Of a DNA stretch of 64,000 nt, positions 1 to 9,349 are shown in pieces. The notes under the pieces are model-generated. The model searched no databases and was not told the origin of the DNA. It worked only from the letters and a program-made list of their open reading frames with translations. The stretch is from CAVQBL01 sp963710715 (GTDB lineage Bacteria; Pseudomonadota; Gammaproteobacteria; DSM-16500), in NCBI GenBank assembly GCA_963710715.1, contig CAVQBL010000016.1:496001-560000 (forward strand). The letters are read 5' to 3'. Each line of letters starts with the position of its first letter. The first letter of the stretch is position 1. The translations under genes were made by a program, and so were the position numbers.

Positions 1-668
1 CACTTGCCATGGCATTGTTGAAAGCACCAGGACAGTGGGGAAAAGAGGGTGCAGATATTGCCTGCGGAGAAGGACAGCCACTCGGCGTCCCTCTTGCATC
101 CGGTGGTCCTTATTATGGATTTTTATGTTGCAAGCAAGACTATGTGCGCCAATTGCCTGGACGTATTGTTGGACGCACAGTGGATATGGAAGGTAAACAA
201 GGATTTGTATTAACACTGCAAGCACGTGAACAACATATTCGACGTGCCAAAGCAACTTCAAATATTTGTACCAATCAAGGCTTGCTTGTGACAGCTAGTA
301 CGATTTATATGAGTTTGTTAGGACCGAAAGGTTTACGCAAGGTTGCGCTCGCTGCACATCAGAATTTATGCTTGTTACAAGAAAAATTATCTGCGATTAA
401 TGGCGTAGAAATTGTTTTCGCGGAACAACCCCTATTTCATGAAATGGTGTTGCGTTTACCCGTGCCGGTTGATGCTGTGTTAAATCAATTAGCAGAATTA
501 AAAGTGCAAGGTGGTTTTAGTTTACGTAAAGTCTATCCAGAATTGGGCGAATGCATGTTAGTCTGCGTAACGGAAACGAAGGCACCTGACGATTTAGATG
601 TATTTGCGAATCAATTGAATGCAGTATTAAATGCAAAGGCAAAAAAAAAGCATGAAGTAGAGGTATAG
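1..668 (+). CDS. gcvPA: Glycine dehydrogenase (decarboxylating) subunit 1, 3' part
   Basis: C-terminal part of the alpha half of the split P-protein of the glycine cleavage system, which decarboxylates glycine with pyridoxal phosphate and passes the aminomethyl group to the H-protein. The frame is open from the left edge, so the start lies outside the window; about 220 of roughly 450 usual residues are present. Recognisable P-protein segments include GEGQPLGVPLASGGPY near the start and the conserved stretch around QAREQHIRRAKATSNICTNQ. It stops 2 bp before gcvPB, as expected for a co-transcribed pair whose products form one enzyme. Confidence 0.93.
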   Translation, partial: LAMALLKAPGQWGKEGADIACGEGQPLGVPLASGGPYYGFLCCKQDYVRQLPGRIVGRTVDMEGKQGFVLTLQAREQHIRRAKATSNICTNQGLLVTASTIYMSLLGPKGLRKVALAAHQNLCLLQEKLSAINGVEIVFAEQPLFHEMVLRLPVPVDAVLNQLAELKVQGGFSLRKVYPELGECMLVCVTETKAPDDLDVFANQLNAVLNAKAKKKHEVEV

Positions 669-670
669 TT

Positions 671-2134
671 ATGTCACAGCTCATCTTCGAACAATCTCAT
701 CATGGTCGTACTGCTGCAGCACAAACTCCTCGCGGCATAAAAGAAAAAATCGATATTCCAAAAAAATTCTTACGTGAAGATGAACCTTTGTTGCCAGAAG
801 TGTCTGAACTTCAAGTTGTGCGTCACTATACTAAGTTGTCGAAACGAAATTTTTCTATTGATACGCAATTTTATCCACTCGGCTCATGCACAATGAAATA
901 CAATCCGCGTGGCGTGCATCGTTTAGCGTTTCTGGAAGGTTTTTTAAATCGTCATCCTCTCGCACTCGATATAAATTCACAAGGATTGATGGCGTGCGCG
1001 TATGAATTGCAAGAAATTTTAAAAGCAGTAACAGGCATGCGTGGCGTGTCATTGACCCCGATGGCCGGCGCGCAAGGTGAGTTTGCAGGTGTGGCTATGA
1101 TTCGTGCATATCATAAAGCACGCAATGATTTGGCACGCGATGAATTTTTAGTGCCGGATGCAGCGCACGGTACAAATCCTGCAACCGCTGCTCAATGTGG
1201 TTTTAAAGTACGAGAAATTCCAACGCTTGCGGATGGCAATGTCGATATTGATGCTTTACGTGCTGCCGTAGGTCCACACACAGCGGGGATTATGTTAACC
1301 AATCCATCAACACTCGGTGTATTCGAACAAAAGATTCAAGAAATTGCAAAAATCATGCATCAAGCGGGTGGCTTATTATATTACGATGGCGCAAATTTAA
1401 ATGCGATACTGGGGAAAGTGCGTCCCGGTGATATGGGTTTTGATGTCATGCATATTAATTTACATAAAACATTTGCAACCCCGCATGGTGGTGGCGGCCC
1501 AGGTGGTGGTCCAGTTGCAGTGAGTGAGCGTTTAGTGCCATTTTTACCAACACCTATTGTGATGACGGCAGGTGAAAAATATCGCTGGTCAACAACAGAA
1601 GATTTTCCACAAAGTATCGGACGTTTATCAGCATTTATGGGAAATGCCGGAATTATTTTACGCGCTTATATGTACGCGCGTTTGCTTGGGCCAGAAGGCA
1701 TGCAACGTGTTGCTGAATTTGCGACATTAAATGCGAATTATTTATTAGCACGCTTGAAAAAAGCAGGGTTTACGCCTGCTTATCCAACACGTCGTGCAAG
1801 TCATGAATTTATTATTACTTTAAAAAATGAAGCGAAAGAATTGCATATTACCGCGCTCGATGTGGCTAAGCGTTTGCTGGATTATGATTTTCATGCGCCA
1901 ACGATGTATTTCCCTCTGCTCGTACCCGAATGCTTGCTGATTGAACCCACCGAAACAGAAAGCAAAGAAGTATTAGATGCATTTGCCGATGCACTTGTTA
2001 AAATTATACAAGAAGCAAAAACCAATCCTGAGTTAGTGCAAACTGCTCCTCATTCTCTACCCGTGCGACGTCTAGATGAAGTCAAAGCAGCGCGGGAGTT
2101 GGATTTGGTATATAAAGAAAGTAAGATAGATTAG
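671..2134 (+). CDS. gcvPB: Glycine dehydrogenase (decarboxylating) subunit 2
   Basis: Beta half of the split P-protein (487 aa, normal length). It carries the pyridoxal phosphate lysine in the motif HINLHKTFATPHGGGGPGGG (roughly residues 260-279), which forms the Schiff base with the cofactor. The ATG follows the gcvPA stop by 2 bp, so the two are translationally linked. The split arrangement is shared with Coxiella and Legionella, unlike the single fused GcvP of enterobacteria. No frame damage is seen. Confidence 0.95.
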   Translation: MSQLIFEQSHHGRTAAAQTPRGIKEKIDIPKKFLREDEPLLPEVSELQVVRHYTKLSKRNFSIDTQFYPLGSCTMKYNPRGVHRLAFLEGFLNRHPLALDINSQGLMACAYELQEILKAVTGMRGVSLTPMAGAQGEFAGVAMIRAYHKARNDLARDEFLVPDAAHGTNPATAAQCGFKVREIPTLADGNVDIDALRAAVGPHTAGIMLTNPSTLGVFEQKIQEIAKIMHQAGGLLYYDGANLNAILGKVRPGDMGFDVMHINLHKTFATPHGGGGPGGGPVAVSERLVPFLPTPIVMTAGEKYRWSTTEDFPQSIGRLSAFMGNAGIILRAYMYARLLGPEGMQRVAEFATLNANYLLARLKKAGFTPAYPTRRASHEFIITLKNEAKELHITALDVAKRLLDYDFHAPTMYFPLLVPECLLIEPTETESKEVLDAFADALVKIIQEAKTNPELVQTAPHSLPVRRLDEVKAARELDLVYKESKID

Positions 2135-2140
2135 GCTATC

Positions 2141-2188
2141 ATTCCCGTGAAAGCGGAATCTTTTCAACAGATCCCGCTTTCGCGGGAT
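2141..2188. repeat. Palindromic repeat after gcvPB, possible terminator
   Basis: The segment attcccgtgaaagcggaat pairs with atcccgctttcgcgggat about 12 bases later, and the second half is itself a short palindrome. It lies 6 bp after the gcvPB stop. There is no strong T-run, so it may be a REP-like intergenic repeat rather than a classical terminator. A similar CATTCCCG hairpin occurs at 37964-37997. The remaining bases to 2388 hold nothing I can call. Confidence 0.5.
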
Positions 2189-2388
2189 GGCGGTTCATTG
2201 CAATAAATCAAAGATGTCTTTCAACTTATTAAGAAATACCCTGTATTTTATAGAGTTACGAGATTTTATACCTAAATTGGTATAATTTATAATTAAATGA
2301 TGATTCGTTGGCATTAAATAGATTGATTATCAAATTTATGAAGTTGTCGATGCTATTTTTAGACGTTGACGTTTTTATTTCATTTTCT

Positions 2389-3876
2389 TTAGATTTTGAA
2401 GTCATGGCTACTTTTAGTGGAAATCTCGTTCATGCTAGATTGCTGTATGGCATTGTTCGTATGTTTAGCTATTACATTGATAATCATCCTGCTGGCTACT
2501 TTAAGCATTGCATTTTCGCTGGATTCTTGAACTTTTTTTGCAATAGATGCTAATTTTTTTTGAGAAATAATGAGAGGGTATTCATGACCAATTACAAGGT
2601 TGAATCGATCGTTCTGGAAAATAAGTTCCGCTTCGTTTGATATTAATGCTTTAACTAATGCTTCAATAGTTGATTCGGAAAATGATTTATCATTTAACAA
2701 CTGACAACAGGTTTTATAAAGTAACGTATCTTTATAAGCATAATCTGTCTCGCTTGTTCTGCTTGGTATTAATGTTCGTTGCTCAGTTTTGCTTGTTGGC
2801 GGTTTTTCATTACTTGATTGACGATCGTTAGTTGTTGTTATGGGGGATTGATCCACCCCATTATTTGAGAAGAAAAATATGTTACTCGATCGAGAGGTAA
2901 CTTTTTCATCCTTTTCATGTGCTATCGTAGCATTAACTGGATTTGGTGTGACATTCAAGGGGTGCGCGAATAATGCCGGTGCAGGTATCGCTCGGCCAGG
3001 TAGCGGGTAGCGAAAAGGTCTAGGGCCTGCAGCAGCAGTTTGCGCCGAATATATATTAGGCAAATATATATTAATGATCTCTGAAAAAAGAGTTTGATGA
3101 AAATTGTCATTCGGTATTGAACGTATAAGCTTTCCGAGTAGGCATTCTTCATAATCATGGTTTTGTATTTTATTGGTAATGAATGGTTCTAAAAGCATTA
3201 GCACCTGTTTTCGCCCGTTTGCAAAAATAGGATTGTGTTCTGGTTGGGTTGGCATTGCAGCTGTTGCCAGTGTGCATAAGTCTCTAAAGTCTAAGCTACA
3301 GAGAAAAAATTGATTTTCCTCTAATGTCTTTAATGTCTTGTGGCAACCCAGTGTTCCAAGTGCTTCAAGATTTTTTTTTGCCTCATTTACACATAGCGCG
3401 AAATTTTGTACCGAAATCGCATTCGTAAATAGTATCGAAAAATAATTATCGAACTTATCTATTAACGAAGCGATAGTACTTTTTTGAGAAACGTCTTTAA
3501 TTTCCATACATACTCTATCCATAAATCCGAGAAGGTATGCATTTAATTGAGAGAGATAGTAATCATTGAGTAACTCATTCAATGTTTCTGAATGATTATA
3601 AAAAGCAGCCAAGTAAGTTGATCTATATAATGCTATATATAATTGTTCTTCGAGGTGCTTTTGGGAGGTAGTATTAGTAGCCGTAGTCGCAATGTTTTTA
3701 AGTATATTCTTATTACTCTTAACAGCATTAGTATTGCCGGAAGCGGCGAGTTTTTCTAATGGAGTAAGAGGACAGGGTTTTTCATTGCCAAAATACTCAT
3801 TGGCAAGGAATTCTGCTATTTGTATACGTTGTTCATGCTTTGCTTCAGCGTGGTGTTCCCCATGGCGGCGTTGCAT
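2389..3876 (-). CDS. Unknown protein, two-module tandem paralogue family, member A
   Basis: A 495-aa protein of unknown function without signal peptide or membrane segments. Two regions resemble the neighbour at 4765-6135: a middle module (GCHKTL ... GRKQVLMLLEPF ... LIRSI ... F) and a C-terminal module of about 85 residues (SFSESTIEALVKALI ... F.L.I ... II.QKKL..IA..VQE). The C-terminal module also occurs in 3990-4688. Between them is a linker rich in Ser, Thr, Pro and Asn (about residues 270-385). The ribosome site is GAGG, 10 bases before the ATG. Three tandem copies, cytosolic character and a Dot/Icm locus in the window make it an effector candidate; that is inference only. Confidence 0.75.
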   Translation of the reverse strand: MQRRHGEHHAEAKHEQRIQIAEFLANEYFGNEKPCPLTPLEKLAASGNTNAVKSNKNILKNIATTATNTTSQKHLEEQLYIALYRSTYLAAFYNHSETLNELLNDYYLSQLNAYLLGFMDRVCMEIKDVSQKSTIASLIDKFDNYFSILFTNAISVQNFALCVNEAKKNLEALGTLGCHKTLKTLEENQFFLCSLDFRDLCTLATAAMPTQPEHNPIFANGRKQVLMLLEPFITNKIQNHDYEECLLGKLIRSIPNDNFHQTLFSEIINIYLPNIYSAQTAAAGPRPFRYPLPGRAIPAPALFAHPLNVTPNPVNATIAHEKDEKVTSRSSNIFFFSNNGVDQSPITTTNDRQSSNEKPPTSKTEQRTLIPSRTSETDYAYKDTLLYKTCCQLLNDKSFSESTIEALVKALISNEAELIFQNDRFNLVIGHEYPLIISQKKLASIAKKVQESSENAMLKVASRMIINVIAKHTNNAIQQSSMNEISTKSSHDFKI

Positions 3877-3989
3877 ATTGATTTTACCTCGTTTTAGAAT
3901 ATGTTTTATGCAAAAAATTTTACCATTTTCCTTTTCAAAAATCCATATTTGACTTTAATATATTAAAATTAAAACGCGGGGAGTCAAAT

Positions 3990-4688
3990 TTATTTTTTGA
4001 GTTTTCTTGCATTTTCTAGTTGTTTCATATCAAAGCGAAAATCTGAATCGGGTTGTAAGTTTGTAGGTGGTGTTTGTTGCCGTTCAATTTCAGCAGCTGT
4101 TTTGGGAAATAACGCTGCAGATAAGTAGAATACAAATTTTCTTGTGTCATTCGATTTTTTATTCTCTTCAAATTTTTTTGGTTCTTCAGATATTTCAGAA
4201 GAATCACTTTTGCATTCATCAGGGTTGTTATCAGGTTTTTTCGTATTATTAGGTCGTTGTGCAGCATTAGCTAATTTCTTCTCTGTTATTAAAGCATCAA
4301 TAATATCTTTAGCAACTTTGACCAGTGATTCTTCTTTGGATTGTGTAATTTGATTGGCAATAAATATTAATTTTCTTTGATTAAGAAGGACATGATTTTT
4401 ACTGCTAATTGTAATTTCAAATAATTGACCATTGGGCTCTACTTTTTTAAAAAAGAGTGCTTTAGCCAATGCTTTAATAACTGATTCAGTAAATTTTTCC
4501 AGTAGAGGATGGATGAGCACATAAATTAACTGTGTTTTTATAAGCTTTTGTTCATATGGCGTCGTGTAGAGCTTAAGTGCGAGCTCTAACTCATTCTTGC
4601 CTAATGCTCCTATATGAGCTTTAAATTCCTCTTTGGTTTTTTTTCTAGGAAGCGATGTTTCTTCAGTTGGCAGTTTGCGATTATGCAT
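3990..4688 (-). CDS. Unknown protein, two-module tandem paralogue family, member B (short)
   Basis: A 232-aa protein keeping mainly the C-terminal module of the family: FTESVIKALAKAL, F.ITIS, LLNQRKLIFIANQI and VAKDIIDALI match the ends of the proteins at 2389-3876 and 4765-6135. The GALGKNELELALKLYTTPYEQKLIKTQ stretch before it corresponds to the STWKISYLEKALNHYKNN region of the 456-aa member. The middle GCH module is missing, so it is a shortened copy or minimal form. The C-terminus is rich in Lys, Glu and Asn. It lies 113 bp upstream of member A on the same strand. Function unknown. Confidence 0.72.
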   Translation of the reverse strand: MHNRKLPTEETSLPRKKTKEEFKAHIGALGKNELELALKLYTTPYEQKLIKTQLIYVLIHPLLEKFTESVIKALAKALFFKKVEPNGQLFEITISSKNHVLLNQRKLIFIANQITQSKEESLVKVAKDIIDALITEKKLANAAQRPNNTKKPDNNPDECKSDSSEISEEPKKFEENKKSNDTRKFVFYLSAALFPKTAAEIERQQTPPTNLQPDSDFRFDMKQLENARKLKK

Positions 4689-4764
4689 AGTTATATTCTC
4701 GTTTTAAGCGAATTAAAGGGCTAGAGTTAGAAAACTGGGCTATCTAATAATATTTATCGAAGTT

Positions 4765-6135
4765 TCACCACGGAAAAAGCACGTAAGAATTCCATAGCTT
4801 TACATTTACCCGTACATCTATATCTTTGATAATTTCCAATGGTTTCCTCTCGAATAAAGAACCAGCATGGGAAAGGCTCAAATTCAAATAGGGTGGATAT
4901 GGCTCCTGTTCCGAGGACGAAGTATATCCATTACATTGCCTAAGCGTAGTAGTTGGCTCGGGTAATTTTTCCTCATTGTCTGATAAAGTGTCATCAGATA
5001 CATCGGATGCCGATGGTGAATTTTGTATAAGATGAGCTTTAATGTTGCTAGTGCTGCTAGGAGAGAGTTGTGCCCCATTTGCTTGTTTGGTCTTTTCTAT
5101 GGAAATTAACTCATCAATACACTTTTTAGCAGCCTCACTATTTTGATCTTCCTGAACTTGTTGGGCAATAAATATTAATTTTTTCTGATCAATAATAACA
5201 GGGCATCTTGTAATTGTAATCTTAAATTGGTTGTTACCAATGGGAGTAGCTTTTTTTGCTATTAACGCTTTAACCAATGTTTCAATAACTGGCTCAGAAA
5301 ATGATTGATTTTGTAGTATACATTTGGCTTTTAAATAAATTAATTGCTCATTGAGAAGTATTTTTATGTGATTATTTTTATAATGATTCAATGCTTTTTC
5401 TAAATAAGATATTTTCCATGTGCTAATAATTTTTTTTATTTCATTTTCTTTCTTAGGTAAATCAGGAAATAATTTTTTCTCAGCTTTGGCTTTTGCAGGT
5501 ACTTTTATCTTGACAAAAGGTTTATATGCTAATTGGAAAGTTCGGATTGAGTCTAAGTCTAAATATTTTTCATTTTCAGATTCGCTTATTGCTGTAGAAA
5601 TCACCCTATTAAATCGCGAATAATCTGTTTTTAATATAAAAGTAATCAATTCCTCTAATTCTCCTTCCTTCATTTTTTTGTTTTTTATGCTGACACAAAG
5701 AAATGGCAATAAAATTTTTATGAATGCACTTCGTCTATCCATGAGAATAGTATTGAAATTGAAAGCCATCTCTATATCACTAGTCTCAAGCGCTTCTGCG
5801 CTGGTATAGATAGCAGGAATCATCATTTTGACGAGTTGAGATGATGTCAGAGAATTTAACAAATTTTGATTTTTAAACAATATTTCGTGACAGCCAAAGA
5901 ATCCAGTGAATGCTAATGTATCACTCTGATTTTCTGGGGATAGCGTTTTCTTAAGCGATTCTGTGAACTTTTCTTCAAATCGCTTGATTAATAACAAAAC
6001 TTCCTTTCTTACTATTTTTTGTTTTAAATTTTTGTTAATAGAGCCAGTAATGTCAGCGAGTAATGCTTCAGCGGCTATTGATAATTTTATACTATCTTTA
6101 TTTTCTATTTCGTCTTTTTCTTCCGTTCGATTCAT
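4765..6135 (-). CDS. Unknown protein, two-module tandem paralogue family, member C
   Basis: A 456-aa protein with an N-terminal module (GCHEILF, then MDRRSAFIKILLPF, about residues 79-150) matching member A, and the shared C-terminal module (SFSEPVIETLVKALI ... ITITRCPVIIDQKKLIFIAQQVQE). After the module comes a tail rich in Ser, Glu and Pro. There is no signal peptide. The start is preceded by AAAACGAGATGGCTT; all three paralogues have an AAAACGAG leader, a further sign of recent duplication. Function unknown; secreted effector is a guess from context. Confidence 0.74.
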   Translation of the reverse strand: MNRTEEKDEIENKDSIKLSIAAEALLADITGSINKNLKQKIVRKEVLLLIKRFEEKFTESLKKTLSPENQSDTLAFTGFFGCHEILFKNQNLLNSLTSSQLVKMMIPAIYTSAEALETSDIEMAFNFNTILMDRRSAFIKILLPFLCVSIKNKKMKEGELEELITFILKTDYSRFNRVISTAISESENEKYLDLDSIRTFQLAYKPFVKIKVPAKAKAEKKLFPDLPKKENEIKKIISTWKISYLEKALNHYKNNHIKILLNEQLIYLKAKCILQNQSFSEPVIETLVKALIAKKATPIGNNQFKITITRCPVIIDQKKLIFIAQQVQEDQNSEAAKKCIDELISIEKTKQANGAQLSPSSTSNIKAHLIQNSPSASDVSDDTLSDNEEKLPEPTTTLRQCNGYTSSSEQEPYPPYLNLSLSHAGSLFERKPLEIIKDIDVRVNVKLWNSYVLFPW

Positions 6136-6237
6136 AAGCCATCTCGTTTTGTATTATAGTGAAAAAAATACTAACATATCCTTTTTAGATGATCAATATT
6201 CAGTCTGATTTAAGCAATGAGGCAGTTTCTACGGTCA

Positions 6238-8472
6238 TTATTTTCGAACATCGTTACCTGAGACAGTACTCACCTGCTGAAAATTAGCATTGCTGGCAGA
6301 AGAAGACGAGGATGGAGTAAGTTGTCTACTATTTTGGGAAGTACTAGAGAAAAACATTCTAGATCGATTCGCGGATATGTACTCATTGAGTTTGTATAGT
6401 GCAAGATCGTTGTTCTGGTCAGCAGCTTTGCGATACCAACTTGCCGCTGCTTCCGCATCTTTTTCAAATCCTAAAATACCATAGTCATAACAGATGCCGA
6501 GAGTGCATTGTGCATTAGTGTTCTGCTCAGCAGCTTTGCGTAACCAACTCACGGCTGCTATTTCGTCTTTTTCAATTCCTATGCCGTATGCTAAAAATAA
6601 GCCGAGACTGCATTGTGCCGCAGAGTGATTCTGCTCAGCAGCTTTGCGATACCAGTGCATAGACGCTTCTACATCTTTTTCAACCCCTATACCATAGTAA
6701 TAGCACACACCGAGAGCGGATTGTGCGTTAGAGTCATTCTGATTAGCAGCTTCGTGATACCAGCGCGCAGCTGCTTTCGCATCTCTTTCAACTCCATAGC
6801 CAGTGAAATAACACTCAGCGAGAGTGTATTGTGCGTCAGGGTGATTTTGATCGGCAGCTCTGCGATACCAACTTGCAGCAGCTATTTCGTCTTTTTCAAC
6901 TCCTGTGCCAACCTGATAACACTTACCGAGAATGAATTGTGCGTCAGGGTGATTCTGCGCAGCCGCTTTGCGATACCAACTTGCCGCAGCTTTTTCGTTT
7001 TTTTCAATTCCTATGCCATTCTCTAAACATAGGCCGAGAACGTGTTGTGCGTCAGAGAGCTTCTGTTCAGCAGCTCTGCGAAACCAACTCACAGCTATTT
7101 TTTCGTTTTTTTCAACTCCTTCGCCTTTCGCATGACATAGGCCGAGATTGAATTGTGCATTAGCATTGTTCTGCTCAGCCGCTTTACGATACCAACTCAC
7201 CGCTGCTTTTTCGTCTTTTTCGGTTCCTACTCCGTTCGCTAAACACACGCCGAACTTGCATTGCGCTTCTGGATGACCCTGTTCAGCAGCTTTGCGATAC
7301 CACCTCACCGCTGCTTTTTCGTCTTTTTCGATTCCTACTCCTTTCGCAAAACACATGCCGAGATTGTGTTGCGCTTTAGCATTGTTCTGCTCAGCCGCTT
7401 TGCGAAACCAACTCGCCGCTGCTTTTTCATCTTTTTCAATTCCTACGCCGTTCGTTAAACACACGCCGAGATCGTGTTGCGCGTCAGGATGATCCTGATC
7501 AGCCGCTTTGCGAAACCAACTCACGGCTTCTTTTTCGTTTTTTACAACTCCTACGCCGTGCGCTAAACACATGCCGAGATTGAATTGTGCATTAGCATTG
7601 TTCTGATCAGCCGCTTTGCGAAACCAGTTTGCCGCTGCTTTTTCGTCTTTTACAACTCCTATGCCGTGCGCTAAACACATGCCGAGATTGTGTTGTGCTT
7701 TAGCATGGTTCTGCTCAGCTGCTTTGCGAAACCAGTTTGCCGCTGCTTTTTCGTCTTTTACAACTCCTGTGCCGTTTACTAAACATAGGCCGAGAGAGCA
7801 TTGTGCGCTAGGATGATGCCGCTCAGCAACTTTGCGAAACCAACTCACCGCTTCTTTTTTGTCAGCTACTTCTTTGCTATCTGCTAAACATAGGCCGAGA
7901 GTGTATTGGGCGTCGGAGTGATGCTTCTTAGCAGCTTTGCGCAACCAATCCATAGCTACTTTTTCGTTTTTTTCAACTCCGTCGCCGCTCGCATAACATT
8001 TGCTAAGATTGTATTGTGCATTAGCACTGCCCTGCTCAGCCGCTTTGCGAAACCAACTCACTGCTTCTTTTTCGTCTTTTTTAACTCCTTCGCCGTTCGC
8101 TAAACATAGGCCGAGTTTGTATTGTGCGTCAGGATAATTCTGATCAGCCGCTCTGCGAAAACAAAACACAGCTGATTCTGCATTTCTTTCAGTTCCATAA
8201 CCCTTAAGATAACATTCACCGAGATCGCATTGTGAAAGAGGATCGTTGTTTTTAGTAGCGTTTTGAAGAGTCATTATGAAAAACAATTTCATACCTGCAT
8301 CTCTCGATTGTGCATTGTTTTTTGATGTCTGGCTGGATGCTGACTTCGTTTCAGTGGATGCTGACATCGCTTCAGGGGCAGGAGCTGCTGGCTGCTGCTG
8401 GGCAAGAGATACTGACTTCTGTTTTTTTCTCTTGCTTTTTCTTGCTTCTTTTTTTGAGCGCGCACTTGTCAT
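6238..8472 (-). CDS. Sel1-repeat (TPR-like) protein with about 17 repeats
   Basis: A 744-aa protein built from about 17 consecutive 36-residue Sel1 units of the form AQ..LG.C...G.GV.KDE..A..WFRKAAEQN (about residues 77-690), plus a degenerate last unit. Unit 4 is one residue short and lacks the central glycines; unit 17 is one residue long. The N-terminus is basic and low-complexity (KKEARKSKRKKQK) and lacks a signal peptide, unlike periplasmic EnhC or LpnE of Legionella. Sel1 arrays are protein-interaction solenoids. It sits upstream of three unknown paralogues on the same strand. A cytosolic scaffold or a translocated effector are both possible. Confidence 0.9.
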   Translation of the reverse strand: MTSARSKKEARKSKRKKQKSVSLAQQQPAAPAPEAMSASTETKSASSQTSKNNAQSRDAGMKLFFIMTLQNATKNNDPLSQCDLGECYLKGYGTERNAESAVFCFRRAADQNYPDAQYKLGLCLANGEGVKKDEKEAVSWFRKAAEQGSANAQYNLSKCYASGDGVEKNEKVAMDWLRKAAKKHHSDAQYTLGLCLADSKEVADKKEAVSWFRKVAERHHPSAQCSLGLCLVNGTGVVKDEKAAANWFRKAAEQNHAKAQHNLGMCLAHGIGVVKDEKAAANWFRKAADQNNANAQFNLGMCLAHGVGVVKNEKEAVSWFRKAADQDHPDAQHDLGVCLTNGVGIEKDEKAAASWFRKAAEQNNAKAQHNLGMCFAKGVGIEKDEKAAVRWYRKAAEQGHPEAQCKFGVCLANGVGTEKDEKAAVSWYRKAAEQNNANAQFNLGLCHAKGEGVEKNEKIAVSWFRRAAEQKLSDAQHVLGLCLENGIGIEKNEKAAASWYRKAAAQNHPDAQFILGKCYQVGTGVEKDEIAAASWYRRAADQNHPDAQYTLAECYFTGYGVERDAKAAARWYHEAANQNDSNAQSALGVCYYYGIGVEKDVEASMHWYRKAAEQNHSAAQCSLGLFLAYGIGIEKDEIAAVSWLRKAAEQNTNAQCTLGICYDYGILGFEKDAEAAASWYRKAADQNNDLALYKLNEYISANRSRMFFSSTSQNSRQLTPSSSSSASNANFQQVSTVSGNDVRK

Positions 8473-8494
8473 ATCATTTTACCTTTTGAGCAGC

Positions 8495-8518
8495 GTTTAA
8501 ATTGCGCAAATTTTAAAC
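8495..8518. promoter_or_regulatory. Palindrome upstream of the Sel1-repeat gene
   Basis: A near-perfect palindrome whose outer arms GTTTAAA/TTTAAAC flank an inner TTGCGCAA. It lies about 22 bp upstream of the start at 8472, where an operator or promoter-proximal site would be expected. No regulator is named here; the match is purely structural. Confidence 0.3.
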
Positions 8519-8588
8519 ATAAAAGTAACATATGTCAAGCTTTTGGGTAAAAGATTTGATCTTTTGAGATTGATCTTATTATCGCAGC

Positions 8589-9338
8589 CTAAAGGGGCGC
8601 TTTCTTTTGAAACAGCGATAAGAATTCCATAGGTAACGGAAATACGATAGTGGAATTATTTTCTTCTGCAATATTTGATAATGTTTGCAGATAACGCAAT
8701 TGTAGTGCTTGCGGTTGTTGCGCAAGGATTTGCGCTGCTTCTAATAGTTTTTTTGCTGCTTGCATTTCACCATCCGCATGAATCACTTTCGCGCGGCGTT
8801 CACGTTCTGCTTCTGCTTGTTTAGCAATAGCGCGTACCATAGTTTCATTTAAATCGATATGTTTGATTTCTACCATGCCCACTTTAATACCCCAGGCTTC
8901 AGTTTGTTCGTCTAATAATTGCTGGATATGCGCATTGAGTTTATTACGTTCTGCCAGCATTTCATCTAATTCATGCTGCCCCAAGACTGAACGTAATGTC
9001 GTTTGTGAAAGTTGGCTGATGGCTTCCAGATAATTTTCGACCTGGATAACGGCGCGCTCGGGATTAATGACCCGAAAATATACGACTGCATTCACACGCA
9101 CAGAAACGTTATCACGTGAAATCACGTCTTGTGGAGGAATATCCATAACCACTGTTCGCAATTCCATACGCACCATTTGTTGTATCAGCGGTACAATAAT
9201 AATAAGACCGGGTCCTTTTACTTTCCAAAATCGTCCCAGGGTAAAAACCACGGCGCGTTCATACTCGCGCAAAACACGAAAAAAAGCCAAAATAAAAATA
9301 AATAAGGCCGGAATAATAAAATAAAGTGCGAATTGCAT
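8589..9338 (-). CDS. Slipin/stomatin-like SPFH membrane protein
   Basis: A 249-aa SPFH protein: one N-terminal membrane segment (about residues 3-20), then the band-7 domain beginning YERAVVFTLGRFW with the family motif GPGLIIIVPLIQ, followed by an Ala/Glu-rich helical part (AKQAEAERERRAKVIHADGE). Slipins oligomerise at the inner membrane and usually pair with an NfeD-type partner. That partner lies 11 bp upstream on the same strand (9350-10657). A strong AAGGAG ribosome site precedes the ATG. Likely role is membrane microdomain organisation or protein quality control with NfeD. Confidence 0.92.
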   Translation of the reverse strand: MQFALYFIIPALFIFILAFFRVLREYERAVVFTLGRFWKVKGPGLIIIVPLIQQMVRMELRTVVMDIPPQDVISRDNVSVRVNAVVYFRVINPERAVIQVENYLEAISQLSQTTLRSVLGQHELDEMLAERNKLNAHIQQLLDEQTEAWGIKVGMVEIKHIDLNETMVRAIAKQAEAERERRAKVIHADGEMQAAKKLLEAAQILAQQPQALQLRYLQTLSNIAEENNSTIVFPLPMEFLSLFQKKAPL

Positions 9339-9349
9339 GTGACTTCTCC

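Noticed and set aside
855..1052. Minus-strand frame inside gcvPB
   Set aside because: Shadow of a conserved plus-strand gene; no ribosome site or known product.
6613..8103. Several plus-strand frames of 65-137 codons across the Sel1-repeat gene
   Set aside because: They repeat with the 108-bp period of the Sel1 array and are its antisense image, not genes.
6290..8250. 108-bp periodic DNA suspected to be a CRISPR or satellite array
   Set aside because: Period, frame conservation and encoded motif match Sel1 coding repeats; there are no spacers.
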